Source: Oscillospiraceae bacterium (GTDB taxonomy: Bacteria > Bacillota > Clostridia > Oscillospirales > Acutalibacteraceae). Taken from it: a DNA stretch of 58,435 nucleotides. The translations under genes were made by a program, and so were the position numbers. The first letter of the stretch is position 1; the number at the start of each line of letters is the position of its first letter. This document shows positions 16,781 through 25,822 of the stretch, piece after piece. The notes beneath the pieces were generated by a model that was given only the letters and a program-made list of their open reading frames with translations, was not told where the DNA came from and ran no database searches. Location: NCBI GenBank assembly GCA_012520505.1, contig JAAYOC010000041.1, forward strand, positions 1-58,435, in the 5' to 3' direction.

Positions 16781-17653
16781 TTATTTTTCGTCTTTCATTT
16801 TAGTTACTGCTACTACCGCTACATAAACTGCTTTGGCACCCTGAAGTTTTAGTTCTTTGGCACAGGCATCTAAAGTTGCACCGGTTGTTAAAATGTCATC
16901 TACTAGAAGAATTGTTTTATCTTTTACATTTCTTCCCCTGTTTAGATGATATGCTGTTTCAATATTCCTTCGTCTCGTTTCGGCAGAAAGAAGATGTTGT
17001 ATTTGTGTAGTTTTTGTTTTTATAAGTAAGCGGAAATCTTTTTCAATGTTGTTACCAAGATGTTCTGATGTTTTAGGTTGGTCCGATATACCAAAACAGT
17101 CTGTTATACCTGATTTTTCTGTTATGCCCAAATTCTCTGCAATACTCTGACTTTGGTTAAAACCTCTTTTGGCGAGACTTTGACGCGTGGTTGGAACACA
17201 GGTTAGAATATCAAAATCAATGCCGAAAAATCGGGCTTTAATTTCCTTGCCGAGTGCATCACCAAGGTATACTGCAACATGCTCTTTAGCAGAAAATTTA
17301 AGACGCTTAATTGCGTCTTTTATAGCACCCTCATAATAAAAAGGAACCACCGCCCCATCATAGGCATGAGAGTGTTTTCTACAACAACAGAAAATTTCAC
17401 TCACATGACAATATGGACAATACGGTGGTTTTACAGTATACACTTTTTCTTTGCACTCGGCACAAAAAACTCTGCATTCATCATAGAAAGCTCTATGTTC
17501 AACACAAAAAACTCTATGTTCATCGCTAAAATCCTGTGCGATGTACTTGCCACAAGCAATACATTTATACGGAAAGAAAACATTAAGAGTTGAATCAATA
17601 ATTGAATTAGCCTTTAAATTGATTTTTGTTAGTATGGAATCTGTTTTTGACAT
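16781..17653 (-). CDS. comFC: ComF family protein (amidophosphoribosyltransferase-like)
   Basis: Competence-associated phosphoribosyltransferase-fold protein used in DNA uptake or handling of internalised DNA. It has an N-terminal zinc ribbon (CIACGKY, FCAECKEK, YCPYC, CCCRKH), FYYEGAIKDAIKRLKF, CVPTTRQSLAKRGFNQS and the PRPP-binding LLVDDILTTGAT. At 290 residues it is longer than the usual 220-240. Two in-frame tandem expansions explain this: three 7-residue units like DEHRVFC inside the zinc ribbon (21-bp period, about 17465-17530) and three 6-residue units like SGITDC after the GFNQS motif (18-bp period, about 17080-17140). Start at 17653 with GAGG 9 nt upstream. It follows recD2 by 22 nt and is probably co-transcribed. 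Confidence 0.88.
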   Translation of the reverse strand: MSKTDSILTKINLKANSIIDSTLNVFFPYKCIACGKYIAQDFSDEHRVFCVEHRAFYDECRVFCAECKEKVYTVKPPYCPYCHVSEIFCCCRKHSHAYDGAVVPFYYEGAIKDAIKRLKFSAKEHVAVYLGDALGKEIKARFFGIDFDILTCVPTTRQSLAKRGFNQSQSIAENLGITEKSGITDCFGISDQPKTSEHLGNNIEKDFRLLIKTKTTQIQHLLSAETRRRNIETAYHLNRGRNVKDKTILLVDDILTTGATLDACAKELKLQGAKAVYVAVVAVTKMKDEK

Positions 17654-17675
17654 AAGTATCCGCCTCATATAAAAC

Positions 17676-19862
17676 TTATTTTAAGAAATGTTTGAGTGCG
17701 GAATACCTCTTAATTTTTTTATCATTTTCAACCATTGCGGTAATAATATTTTTGCTTCCGATGGTAATCATTTTTGACCTGGCTCTGGTCACTGCAGTGT
17801 ACAATAGATTCCTGTATGCAAGCTGTGGAGGTACGTCGATTACCGGTAAAATTACAGCTTCAAATTCGCTTCCTTGGCTCTTATGAACAGTAACTGCATA
17901 AGCAAGCTCTAATTCTGAAAAAGTTTCTGTCGGATAACTTGCAATTCTGCCATCAAAATCCACCTTGATAATACCTGCTTGTCTATCAATTTTAATCAAG
18001 GTTCCTGTATCCCCGTTAAAAACTCCTTCACCTTCTTCGTCGCCTTTAATCCATTGAATATTATAGTTATTTTTCACCTGCATAACCTTATCCCCTTCAC
18101 GGAAGGTTTTAGTAGGAAATTTTATTTCGCTTTTTCCTTTAGCAGGAGGATTTACAGCCTTTTGAAGTACGCGATTTAAATTAACTATTCCGGCATCTCC
18201 TTTTTTTGAAGGACAAAGCACTTGAATATCTTTTACAGAATCATATTCATATGCATTTGGAAGACGCTCTTTATACAGTTCTATAACATCAAAGACTACT
18301 TGTTTTGCTGAATCTCTTTCCATATGGAAAAAGTCATTATCTACTCTCGCAAGTTCCGGTAATTCTCCTCTGACAATATTATGAGCATTGCTTACTATCA
18401 AGCTCTGCATCGCCTGACGAAAAACTTCTGTAAGTCTAACTACCGGTAGAAGTTCAGAGTCGATTAAATCGCCTAAAACATTACCGGGGCCTACCGGAGG
18501 TAACTGATCAGTATCGCCTATCATAATTAGTCTACAACCAATAGGAAGGGCTGAAAGCAAAGCAGAAAACAGTACCACATCTACCATTGATAGCTCGTCA
18601 ACTATTAATACCTCTGCCTCTATTGGATTTTGCTCATCATGAGCGAAATGCATAAATTCATTAGGTGTACGTTCAGCCTTTAAAAGGCGATGTATTGTCA
18701 TAGCGTCCCTTCCGGTAATTTCCGACATTCTTTGAGCTGCTCTTCCTGTCGGAGCACAAAGTACAACATCAAGACCATCTCTCTCAAAGAGTTCTAAAAT
18801 TCCGTTTATCGTTGTTGTTTTACCCGTACCGGGTCCACCGGTAAGTATCAATAATCCTTTTTCAACGGCCGTCATAATAGCTTCTCGTTGAAGTTTTTCA
18901 TATTTTATGTTGTTATCTTTTTCAAGTTTTTCAATTTCTTTTAAAAGAGTTTCTCTGCCGGCTACCGGAAATTTAAGCATCATTTTTATTCTTTGCGCTA
19001 TCATATACTCAGCATCAAAAATATACGGTAAGAAAACAAACTCTTCTCCATCTATTTTACAAGTTTTTAGTTCCTTTTCTGCCACTAAATCGTCCATAGT
19101 TATATCTACAGTATCTTTTGCTATATCAAGCAAATTTGCACACGGAGACAACAACTTTTCTCTTGGAAGGCATGTATGTCCATTTCCAAGATTATGATTT
19201 ACTACATGAAGAATTCCGGCTTTAATTCTATATTCATCTTTTGGCTTATTTTCAAGAGTTGATACCATTGCATCTACACGTTCAAAATCAATACCAATTT
19301 CCGGTATACAAAGCAAATATGGATTTTCTTTAATTCTATTCACAGAATTAGAACCGAAAACCTTGAAAGTTGCAAGACATTCGTTTGGAGAAAGTCCCAT
19401 TGTACCAAGCTGTATAATGATTTCTCGAACCGCAGATTTTTCAGAAAAATCTTTGCTCATTTTTTCTGCTTTTGCTTTAGAAATTCCCTTAATTTTTGCT
19501 AATTCCTTTGGGTGATTTTCTATTACTTCAAAAGCCCTTTCTCCAAACGTTTCAATTATCTTTGTTGCTGTTGCCGGTCCTATACCTTTTATTGCACCGC
19601 TTGACAAATATTTAAGCATTGTAGCGGCTGTGGTAGGCATTTTCCTCTCACAAACTTCTGCCCTAAATTGACGACCAAAATTTTGATGAGTGTCCCAATA
19701 CCCAATAAAACGTATCTCTTCACCTACTGAAATATCAGGCAAAGCACCAACAACAGTTATAAGTTCACCGTCCTCTGTTGAGATATCAAGGACAGTAAAC
19801 TGCGTATCCTCACGTCTATATACAATTTGCTCCGCAATACCGAAAATCTCCGCAACTTCCAT
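17676..19862 (-). CDS. recD2: ATP-dependent RecD2-type DNA helicase
   Basis: Superfamily 1B 5'-3' helicase of the RecD2 group, acting in DNA repair outside a RecBCD complex. In order: an N-terminal OB-like domain, a helix-hairpin-helix (GAIKGIGPATATKII, about 90-104), Walker A TGGPGTGKTTTING, motif II VDELSMVD, GDTDQLPPVG, and the C-terminal VHKSQGSEFEAV and YTAVTRARSK. The frame continues upstream to a GTG at 19925, but that region is the rnpB terminator, so the ATG at 19862 (MEVAEIFGIAEQIVYR, the family-like beginning) is preferred, giving 728 residues. An AAGGTGAG site lies about 15 nt upstream; an in-frame GTG at 19883 is an alternative. Confidence 0.93.
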   Translation of the reverse strand: MEVAEIFGIAEQIVYRREDTQFTVLDISTEDGELITVVGALPDISVGEEIRFIGYWDTHQNFGRQFRAEVCERKMPTTAATMLKYLSSGAIKGIGPATATKIIETFGERAFEVIENHPKELAKIKGISKAKAEKMSKDFSEKSAVREIIIQLGTMGLSPNECLATFKVFGSNSVNRIKENPYLLCIPEIGIDFERVDAMVSTLENKPKDEYRIKAGILHVVNHNLGNGHTCLPREKLLSPCANLLDIAKDTVDITMDDLVAEKELKTCKIDGEEFVFLPYIFDAEYMIAQRIKMMLKFPVAGRETLLKEIEKLEKDNNIKYEKLQREAIMTAVEKGLLILTGGPGTGKTTTINGILELFERDGLDVVLCAPTGRAAQRMSEITGRDAMTIHRLLKAERTPNEFMHFAHDEQNPIEAEVLIVDELSMVDVVLFSALLSALPIGCRLIMIGDTDQLPPVGPGNVLGDLIDSELLPVVRLTEVFRQAMQSLIVSNAHNIVRGELPELARVDNDFFHMERDSAKQVVFDVIELYKERLPNAYEYDSVKDIQVLCPSKKGDAGIVNLNRVLQKAVNPPAKGKSEIKFPTKTFREGDKVMQVKNNYNIQWIKGDEEGEGVFNGDTGTLIKIDRQAGIIKVDFDGRIASYPTETFSELELAYAVTVHKSQGSEFEAVILPVIDVPPQLAYRNLLYTAVTRARSKMITIGSKNIITAMVENDKKIKRYSALKHFLK

Positions 19863-19907
19863 TTTATTGTCTATGAATCTCACCTTCGTTCTCTCTAAAT
19901 AAGGACA

Positions 19908-19930
19908 AAAGGGCGCTTTCCGCACCCTTT
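19908..19930 (-). terminator. rnpB terminator
   Basis: A 9-bp stem with one G-T wobble (19908-19916 with 19922-19930) and a GGAAA loop on the minus strand, 9 nt past the RNase P RNA 3' end. The T tract is partly in the stem, so some read-through into recD2 is possible. Confidence 0.75.
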
Positions 19931-19938
19931 CATCATAT

Positions 19939-20280
19939 TACGTGATAGGACCTGTAAGCCGAGTTCTGTCTTTTAAGGCAATCATCTATCTACATTGCAC
20001 ATTGCTGCACAACTCTAGCCACCCTTCTGCTTTATGCGGCCGAGCAAGCCTATGCAAGTCGGTGTTGCTCCGGATGGGGTTTACAGGGCCATGATGTCTC
20101 CACCATGCCGGTGAGCTCTTACCTCACCATTCCACCCTTACCAAACTTTCATTTGGCGGTATCTTTCTGTTGCACTTTCCCTAAGGTCACCCTCGGCGGC
20201 CGTTAGCCGTCATCCTGCTCTATGGAGCTCGGACTTTCCTCTCGTGCATGGCACCAGCGACTGCCCAATCCAATCACGCA
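19939..20280 (-). ncRNA. rnpB: RNase P RNA, class A
   Basis: Catalytic RNA of ribonuclease P, which matures tRNA 5' ends. On the minus strand the conserved 5' core GAGGAAAGTCCG (within 20231-20250) and the 3' core ACAGAACTCGGCTTAC (within 19950-19970) are present. The two ends pair as P1 (GCGTGAT near 20279 with ATCACGT near 19941). About 342 nt is within the normal range for class A. It has its own promoter and a terminator. Ends are estimated from P1 and the promoter, so may be off by a few bases. Confidence 0.96.
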
Positions 20281-20283
20281 CTC

Positions 20284-20312
20284 ATTTTAATTTAAATGTG
20301 TAGAAATGTCAA
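20284..20312 (-). promoter_or_regulatory. Promoter of rnpB
   Basis: TTGACA (20307-20312), 17-nt spacer, TAAAAT (20284-20289) on the minus strand, ending 3-4 nt before the first P1 base. A near-consensus sigma-A promoter. Confidence 0.88.
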
Positions 20313-20334
20313 TCAATCTTAATAAACTTATAAC

Positions 20335-20363
20335 TTGCAACATATAGCATTAGAGTGTAGAAT
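20335..20363 (+). promoter_or_regulatory. Candidate promoter for the LCP gene
   Basis: TTGCAA (20335-20340), 17-nt spacer, TAGAAT (20358-20363). It is divergent from the rnpB promoter and 229 nt before the LCP start codon, leaving a long leader that holds the 59-bp repeat. Confidence 0.5.
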
Positions 20364-20421
20364 AGTGAAATCCTATAAAAATCTTTTACATAAATAGATG
20401 GAATTCCCAAGTACATAGAAA

Positions 20422-20539
20422 TAGGACTTTCAGGATAGACAAAAACACGTAATTAAATATAATTTCCAATTACAAATAAGTAGGACTTTCAAGATAAATG
20501 AAAACATATAATTAAGTATAGTCCCAAATACGAATAAAT
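20422..20539. repeat. Two-copy 59-bp tandem repeat upstream of the LCP gene
   Basis: Copies begin with TAGGACTTTCA at 20422 and 20481 (period 59). The second is diverged after the first 10 bases but keeps ATAATTAA-type blocks in register; the sequence before 20422 may be a third, more decayed copy. It fills most of the 310-nt gap between rnpB and the LCP gene, where I see no coding sequence. Confidence 0.6.
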
Positions 20540-20591
20540 AAATTTTTCTAACGCAGAAGTTTCTGCAAGAGAAATAAAGAGAGGTTTCAAA

Positions 20592-21761
20592 ATGGATTTT
20601 GAAGATATCAGTAGCAAAAGCGACAACTATGTTGAAGATGAATACGAAGACATAGATACTGGTCGCTACGACTATGATAATGACGATGTATATGAAGATA
20701 TTCCATTAGCAAAGAAAAAACAGCTAACAGATGAATACATCGCAGAAAAGACAGCAACAAGTCTAGCTCCTTACAAAACTAGAAAGAAAAAATTAAAGCA
20801 TAAACTTCTCAAAGAATTAGGGCTTGCATTTCTCGTCATTATTCTATGCTTTGGTATTGCAATCTTTTCGCTAATCAACAAAATAAATAATGCATCATCT
20901 AAGGAAGAACGTATTAATTCTCATATTACTGAAGATGAACTCTACTACTCTTCGGATGTAACAAACATTCTTCTGCTAGGTGTAGATGCACGTGAAGGAG
21001 AAACCTCATCGCGTTCAGATACAATGATGTTAATTTCAATTGATAGGGCTCACAAAAAAATCAAACTCACTTCCTTCCTACGTGACAGCTATGTAGAAAT
21101 TCCCGGTAAAGGATGGAACAAGCTCAATGCATCTTGCTCAAAAGGCGGAGTAAACCTAGTTTGTGATACAATTGAGTACAATTACAAAATAAAAATCGAC
21201 AATTACATGCTCGTAAATTTTCAAGCTTTTGAAAAACTTATCGACCTTCTTGGCGGCGTAGATGTAGAAATCACTGAAAAAGAAGCAAATTATCTCAACA
21301 AAACTTGGCACAGATGGTCACTGACCGGAAACGAACTTCATTTTGATTCAGGTGAAGCTGTTCACATAAATGGTGAGCAAGCACTTATGTTCTGTAGAAT
21401 TAGAAAACTGGATTCAGACTTTAAGAGAACTGAGAGACAAAGACGAACTATTTCCGCAATTAAAACTAAGCTCATGAGAAGCAATCCAATTGAGCTTATG
21501 AATATAGCAAGCAAAATTCTCCCTTTAATAGAAACAGATTTGACTTTAGCTGAAATAACAAAACTTGGTGCAAACGCTTTATTCTCATACTTGCGTTATG
21601 ATATAGTCTCACAAAGTATTCCGGCTGATGGCACTTGGCACAGTGAAATGAAAACTTGTGGTAGCAGTCTTGTATTTGACCTTAAAAAAAATACAGAAAT
21701 TTTAAAGAACTTCATTTATTTTGATGAATATGATGGAAAAACTGAAGAAAATACTAAATGA
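20592..21761 (+). CDS. LytR-CpsA-Psr (LCP) family cell-wall ligase
   Basis: Membrane enzyme expected to transfer undecaprenyl-pyrophosphate-linked glycopolymers to peptidoglycan. The 389-residue protein has an acidic cytosolic N-terminus (1-75, many D, E and Y), one membrane helix at about 77-97, and an extracellular LCP domain: LLGVDAREG, SRSDTMML, LTSFLRDSYVEIPG, NKLNASCSKGG, and the arginine-rich CRIRKLDSDFKRTERQRR. These include the conserved arginine and aspartate residues that bind pyrophosphate and metal. A GAGAGG site precedes the ATG. The acidic tyrosine-rich cytosolic tail is longer than usual and may be a regulatory or phosphorylated segment (inference). Confidence 0.94.
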   Translation: MDFEDISSKSDNYVEDEYEDIDTGRYDYDNDDVYEDIPLAKKKQLTDEYIAEKTATSLAPYKTRKKKLKHKLLKELGLAFLVIILCFGIAIFSLINKINNASSKEERINSHITEDELYYSSDVTNILLLGVDAREGETSSRSDTMMLISIDRAHKKIKLTSFLRDSYVEIPGKGWNKLNASCSKGGVNLVCDTIEYNYKIKIDNYMLVNFQAFEKLIDLLGGVDVEITEKEANYLNKTWHRWSLTGNELHFDSGEAVHINGEQALMFCRIRKLDSDFKRTERQRRTISAIKTKLMRSNPIELMNIASKILPLIETDLTLAEITKLGANALFSYLRYDIVSQSIPADGTWHSEMKTCGSSLVFDLKKNTEILKNFIYFDEYDGKTEENTK

Positions 21762-21895
21762 TACATTTCTTTACTTTTGTTAATTATTTTGTTAAAATTG
21801 TGTTGAATGACAGTGTTTTAACAATGTTGCAAGTATTTGGAATATTTAAGCCGTCTAAATTAATTTAAGTACTAAATACGAAAGGAAGTGGGATA

Positions 21896-22525
21896 ATGAG
21901 CAAAAGTATGAAAAATGCTGAATACAACAAATTATACTTATTTATAGTCATTTTTTCATATACTGTTCCAAACTTCATCTTCTTTTTAACTATCCTCACT
22001 AATCTTCCTTTATTCACAGATACTATTACCGTAACTCAATATGAACAGTTTCAAGCTATGTATAGTGAAGTTTCGGCACATGTAAATGTCCTAGCAGCAA
22101 TTTTAGAACTTATAGCTTTGGCATCCCTCTTTTCTTATCATGTCAAGAAGGGCTTTCCAACCAGACTTTCTATTATGGTTGCGTCCATAAATATCCTTGT
22201 ATGTATTGCGTTTGCAGCTTTAATTTACATAATTCAATTACGTAATCTTCATTTTACTTTCCATGTTATTTTCATTGTTCCGCTTATATCAATCTTCTTG
22301 TCCTACATATTCCTGTTTGATGACTATGTTGATATTCTCCGTGGAATATATGAAAAAGAAAACAGAGTAGAAAAAGCGAAGAAAAAGAAAGGTGAACTTT
22401 TAACAGCTATAAATCCAAACATGAATGATGCAATCATTTCACCTACAGAAGCAATGAGAAACCAACAAAAAATAATTTCAAGTGCTGCTGAAATAGCAAT
22501 TCCGGATATTGGAGAAACAAAATAA
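21896..22525 (+). CDS. Four-helix integral membrane protein of unknown function
   Basis: A 209-residue protein with four hydrophobic segments at about 14-35, 65-80, 92-112 and 120-142. It has a basic region EKAKKKKGE at about 158-166 and a soluble C-terminal tail of about 50 residues. I do not recognise the family. An AAGGAAG site lies 9 nt before the ATG. It follows the LCP gene by 134 nt on the same strand, and both may end at the terminator at 22602, so a role at the cell envelope is plausible but not shown. Confidence 0.75.
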   Translation: MSKSMKNAEYNKLYLFIVIFSYTVPNFIFFLTILTNLPLFTDTITVTQYEQFQAMYSEVSAHVNVLAAILELIALASLFSYHVKKGFPTRLSIMVASINILVCIAFAALIYIIQLRNLHFTFHVIFIVPLISIFLSYIFLFDDYVDILRGIYEKENRVEKAKKKKGELLTAINPNMNDAIISPTEAMRNQQKIISSAAEIAIPDIGETK

Positions 22526-22601
22526 TATCGACAAACAAATATAAACAAGTAATGCAATTTTAAGTTAGATAAATGTTGAATGGATAATATAAAAATCAAA
22601 C

Positions 22602-22632
22602 AAAAACGCTCTTCAAAAAGAAGAGCGTTTTT
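22602..22632. terminator. Bidirectional terminator between the membrane protein and hemW
   Basis: A perfect 13-bp stem (22602-22614 with 22620-22632) with a 5-nt A loop and T runs on both strands. The following 90 nt up to hemW contain two 28-bp AT-rich copies ending in TTTAAATTAA. Confidence 0.92.
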
Positions 22633-22724
22633 TAAAATTAATTTGCTTGTTTTTGCTTCTTGCTTGGCTTAATTAGTTTTTATTTTTGCCATTGTTTAAA
22701 TTAACTTTTATTTTCACTTACTGT

Positions 22725-23771
22725 TTAAATTAATTCGCTTATTATTCTATTTGACACCAAAAATCCTTTTCTGTTTAAAGAAATATGGCTACCTTCAATA
22801 TTTATGTATTCCCTTAAATCACTTGATTTTTTTGTCTTTTCTAAAACTTTATCGGACACATCAATTCCTTCTAAAAGCCGAAGCCCTAACATAATTTTTT
22901 CTTCTTCTGTTCCACCTATCCCGTCATCTATTTTTTCAAGGTTTTCATTAAAATAAAACCGTTTACCATCAATAAAAGAATGTGCATAAGGACCAATCCC
23001 TAAATATTCTTCACAGTTCCAATATTTTAGATTGTGACGACTTTTTAAACCGAAGTTTGAGATTTCATATTGCTTTATTCCTGCTACTTCAAGGGTATCA
23101 CAGGTTTGATAATAAAAGTCGCAAACTTGATCTTCTGAAGGCAAATCAAGTTCATCTTGTCTTTGATAAAATATCGTACCTTCTTCTAATTTCAACATAT
23201 ATGCACTGACATGTAAAACTCCCATATCTATAAGAAACTTAAGAGTTTCATCAAGCGATTTTGATGTTTGTTTTGGAATACCGAGCATAACATCAACAGA
23301 GATGTTTTCTATACCGGCTTTTCTAACTAAAGCTATTACCTCTTCTACTCTGTTTCTGTCTGCAAGACGACCAAGTAATCGCCGTTCTTCATCAACTGCT
23401 GATTGCATACCTAAAGATATGCGATTCACACCCGCGTCTGCAACATTAAAAATAAAGTTTTCAATATCCGATGAAGGATTACATTCCACTGTTATTTCCG
23501 CATCACTGTCCACATTGTTGTATTCTCTCACTGCATCAAGCATTGAAACAATTTGACTGGATTTCATAACAGATGGAGTACCTCCGCCAAAATATACAGT
23601 ATCAAAATCAAGAGCATAAGAGGCAGCGGTTTTCACTACTGCCTCTGTATATTTTTGACAAAGTTCTTCATCCATCTTAACTTTAAAAAAGTCACAATAA
23701 GGACAAAAGCTCTTACAAAACGGTATATGGATGTATAGACCTTTAGGCATCTTACCTTTTGTCTTAGTCAT
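22725..23771 (-). CDS. hemW: HemW-like radical SAM protein (heme chaperone family)
   Basis: Radical SAM protein of the HemN/HemW family. HemW binds and delivers heme; older annotations call it oxygen-independent coproporphyrinogen III oxidase. The cluster motif is CKSFCPYC (CxxxCxxC) near residue 20, followed by [23 protein letters not shown] and the C-terminal [12 protein letters not shown]. The N-terminal extra cysteine motif of true HemN is absent, and the length (348 residues) fits HemW. The start is taken as the ATG at 23771, overlapping the lepA end by 8 nt; a later ATG at 23750 is also possible. Pairing with lepA is common in Firmicutes. Confidence 0.92.
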   Translation of the reverse strand: MTKTKGKMPKGLYIHIPFCKSFCPYCDFFKVKMDEELCQKYTEAVVKTAASYALDFDTVYFGGGTPSVMKSSQIVSMLDAVREYNNVDSDAEITVECNPSSDIENFIFNVADAGVNRISLGMQSAVDEERRLLGRLADRNRVEEVIALVRKAGIENISVDVMLGIPKQTSKSLDETLKFLIDMGVLHVSAYMLKLEEGTIFYQRQDELDLPSEDQVCDFYYQTCDTLEVAGIKQYEISNFGLKSRHNLKYWNCEEYLGIGPYAHSFIDGKRFYFNENLEKIDDGIGGTEEEKIMLGLRLLEGIDVSDKVLEKTKKSSDLREYINIEGSHISLNRKGFLVSNRIISELI

Positions 23772-25578
23772 CTTCAAGTTTCAACACCGCCATAAATGCT
23801 TCTTGCGGCACTTCTATACTGCCAAATTGACGCATTCTCTTTTTACCTTCTTTTTGCTTTTCAAGAAGCTTTTTCTTACGAGAAATATCTCCGCCATAAC
23901 ATTTAGCAAGTACATCTTTGCGCATCGCTTTGACTGTTTCACGAGCAATTATCTTACCACCAATTGCCATCTGTATAGGGATTTCAAATAAATGCCTTGG
24001 AATATTTTCCTTAAGACGTTCTGCAATTTTACGAGCCCTTGGATATGCCTTATCAGCATGCACGATAAATGAAAGTGCATCAATTTGTTCATTATTGAGA
24101 AGAACATCAAGTTTAACAAGTTCAGATTTTTCGTAGCCTTTAATCTCATAATCAAAAGAAGCATAACCTCTTGTTCTGGATTTAAGCGCATCAAAAAAAT
24201 CATAAATTATTTCATTAAGCGGTAATTCATAATGTATATCTACACGGTCCGGTGCAATATATTGCATATCCTTAAAAATACCACGTCTCTCCTGACACAA
24301 ATCCATTATTGCTCCCACATATTCAGGTGGAGAATAAATATGTGAATCAGTAATTGGTTCTTCCATATATGAAATTTGAACAGGATCAGGATAATTTGAA
24401 GGATTGTCAATTTGAATTATGTTACCATCCGACATATGTATGTTATAAACAACACTTGGGATCGTTGTTACAAGGTCTAAATCATATTCCCTTTCCAGTC
24501 TTTCTTGAACAATTTCAAGATGAAGAAGACCTAAAAATCCACAACGAAATCCAAATCCTAATGCTGAAGAAGTTTCCGGCTCAAATGAAAGTGCTGCATC
24601 ATTTAATTGAAGCTTTGCGAGAGCTTCTTTTAGCGCTTCATAATCAGCTCCATCTGCAGGATAAACACCACAGAATACCATCGGATTAACCTTACGGTAA
24701 CCTGGAAGTGGTTCCGCTGCAGGATTGGAAGCAAGTGTTATAGTATCTCCCACACGCGCCTCTGAAACAGTTTTAATGGAAGCAGTAATATAACCAACTT
24801 CACCCGCTCTAAGCTTCTTTTGCGGACTCATTCCATTAGCTGTCATATATCCGACTTCAACTACATTAAACTCGGCTCCGGTAGCCATCATTCGCATTGT
24901 ATCGCCAGTCTTAATTTCACCATCCATTAAGCGAACATATACAATGACACCTCTATAACTGTCATAAATTGAATCAAAAATGAGTGCCTTTAACGGTGCT
25001 CTTTCATCTCCACTTGGCGGTGGTACTATCTTTACTATTTGCTCAAGTACTTTTTCTACATTTTCACCTGTCTTTGCAGATACACGAGGAGCTTCTGAAC
25101 AATCAAGTCCTATTACATCTTCAATCTCTTTTGAAACTCGGTCAGGGTCAGCTGCAGGAAGATCTATTTTATTTATTACAGGACAAATTTCAAGGTCATG
25201 GTCAAGTGCTAAAAAAGTATTTGCAAGTGTCTGTGCTTCAATTCCTTGAGTTGCGTCAATAATCAGCACTGCACCTTCACAGGCTGCCAGAGAACGTGAA
25301 ACTTCGTACCCGAAATCAACATGACCGGGGGTATCAATTAAATTAAGCTCATAATTTTCGCCATCTTCAGACTTGTAATTAAGTTTGACAGCATGAGCTT
25401 TAATAGTTATTCCACGCTCACGCTCTAAATCCATCTTGTCAAGAAGCTGTTCAGTCATATCTCTCTTTGCAACAGCACCTGTAATTTCAAGAATCCTATC
25501 TGCCAGAGTAGACTTACCGTGGTCAATATGAGCAATTATTGAAAAATTTCTTATGTTGTTCTTGTAATCAGACATCAT
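23764..25578 (-). CDS. lepA: Elongation factor 4 (LepA GTPase)
   Basis: Ribosome-associated GTPase that acts during translation under stress. The 604-residue protein has the full G-motif set: [13 protein letters not shown] (G1), ERGITIKAH (G2), DTPGHVDF (G3), [10 protein letters not shown] (G4) and SAKTG (G5), then EF-G-like domains and the LepA-specific C-terminal domain ending [15 protein letters not shown]. Two adjacent ATG codons (25578 and 25575) follow a GGAG site. The start lies inside the end of the 80-residue ORF upstream, so the genes are translationally coupled. Confidence 0.97.
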   Translation of the reverse strand: MMSDYKNNIRNFSIIAHIDHGKSTLADRILEITGAVAKRDMTEQLLDKMDLERERGITIKAHAVKLNYKSEDGENYELNLIDTPGHVDFGYEVSRSLAACEGAVLIIDATQGIEAQTLANTFLALDHDLEICPVINKIDLPAADPDRVSKEIEDVIGLDCSEAPRVSAKTGENVEKVLEQIVKIVPPPSGDERAPLKALIFDSIYDSYRGVIVYVRLMDGEIKTGDTMRMMATGAEFNVVEVGYMTANGMSPQKKLRAGEVGYITASIKTVSEARVGDTITLASNPAAEPLPGYRKVNPMVFCGVYPADGADYEALKEALAKLQLNDAALSFEPETSSALGFGFRCGFLGLLHLEIVQERLEREYDLDLVTTIPSVVYNIHMSDGNIIQIDNPSNYPDPVQISYMEEPITDSHIYSPPEYVGAIMDLCQERRGIFKDMQYIAPDRVDIHYELPLNEIIYDFFDALKSRTRGYASFDYEIKGYEKSELVKLDVLLNNEQIDALSFIVHADKAYPRARKIAERLKENIPRHLFEIPIQMAIGGKIIARETVKAMRKDVLAKCYGGDISRKKKLLEKQKEGKKRMRQFGSIEVPQEAFMAVLKLEDD

Positions 25579-25810
25579 ATTGCTCCATTATCCATTTTTC
25601 TGCTTCAATAATTCCGGCTTCATCATAAGAAAATTTTTCTTCTATAATTCTACCGGCTTCCTTTTCAACCTCATAACAATTATCTTTATAAACAGCTGCT
25701 ATAAAAGCATTAAATTCTTCATTTGGAAAAAATTTATATCTAAAATCTCCAATACTGCCGGAAAACGCATTCTTCTGGCACATATAATCAAAACGTGGCA
25801 GTTTTATCAT
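25568..25810 (-). CDS. Small conserved-looking hypothetical protein
   Basis: An 80-residue soluble protein with one motif I recall from small Clostridial proteins, [12 protein letters not shown] at about 18-29, and an acidic helical C-terminus ([16 protein letters not shown]). It has two cysteines only and no metal motif. It sits 12 nt after the lipoprotein gene and its stop overlaps the lepA start by 11 nt. The tight packing and AAGGAG-type site support a real gene. I cannot assign a function; a translational-coupling leader for lepA is possible. Confidence 0.72.
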   Translation of the reverse strand: MIKLPRFDYMCQKNAFSGSIGDFRYKFFPNEEFNAFIAAVYKDNCYEVEKEAGRIIEEKFSYDEAGIIEAEKWIMEQYDV

Positions 25811-25822
25811 AAATATATCTCC

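Noticed and set aside
19863-19925. Longer recD2 start at a GTG at 19925
   Set aside because: The extra 21 codons lie inside the rnpB terminator hairpin and do not look like the family N-terminus.
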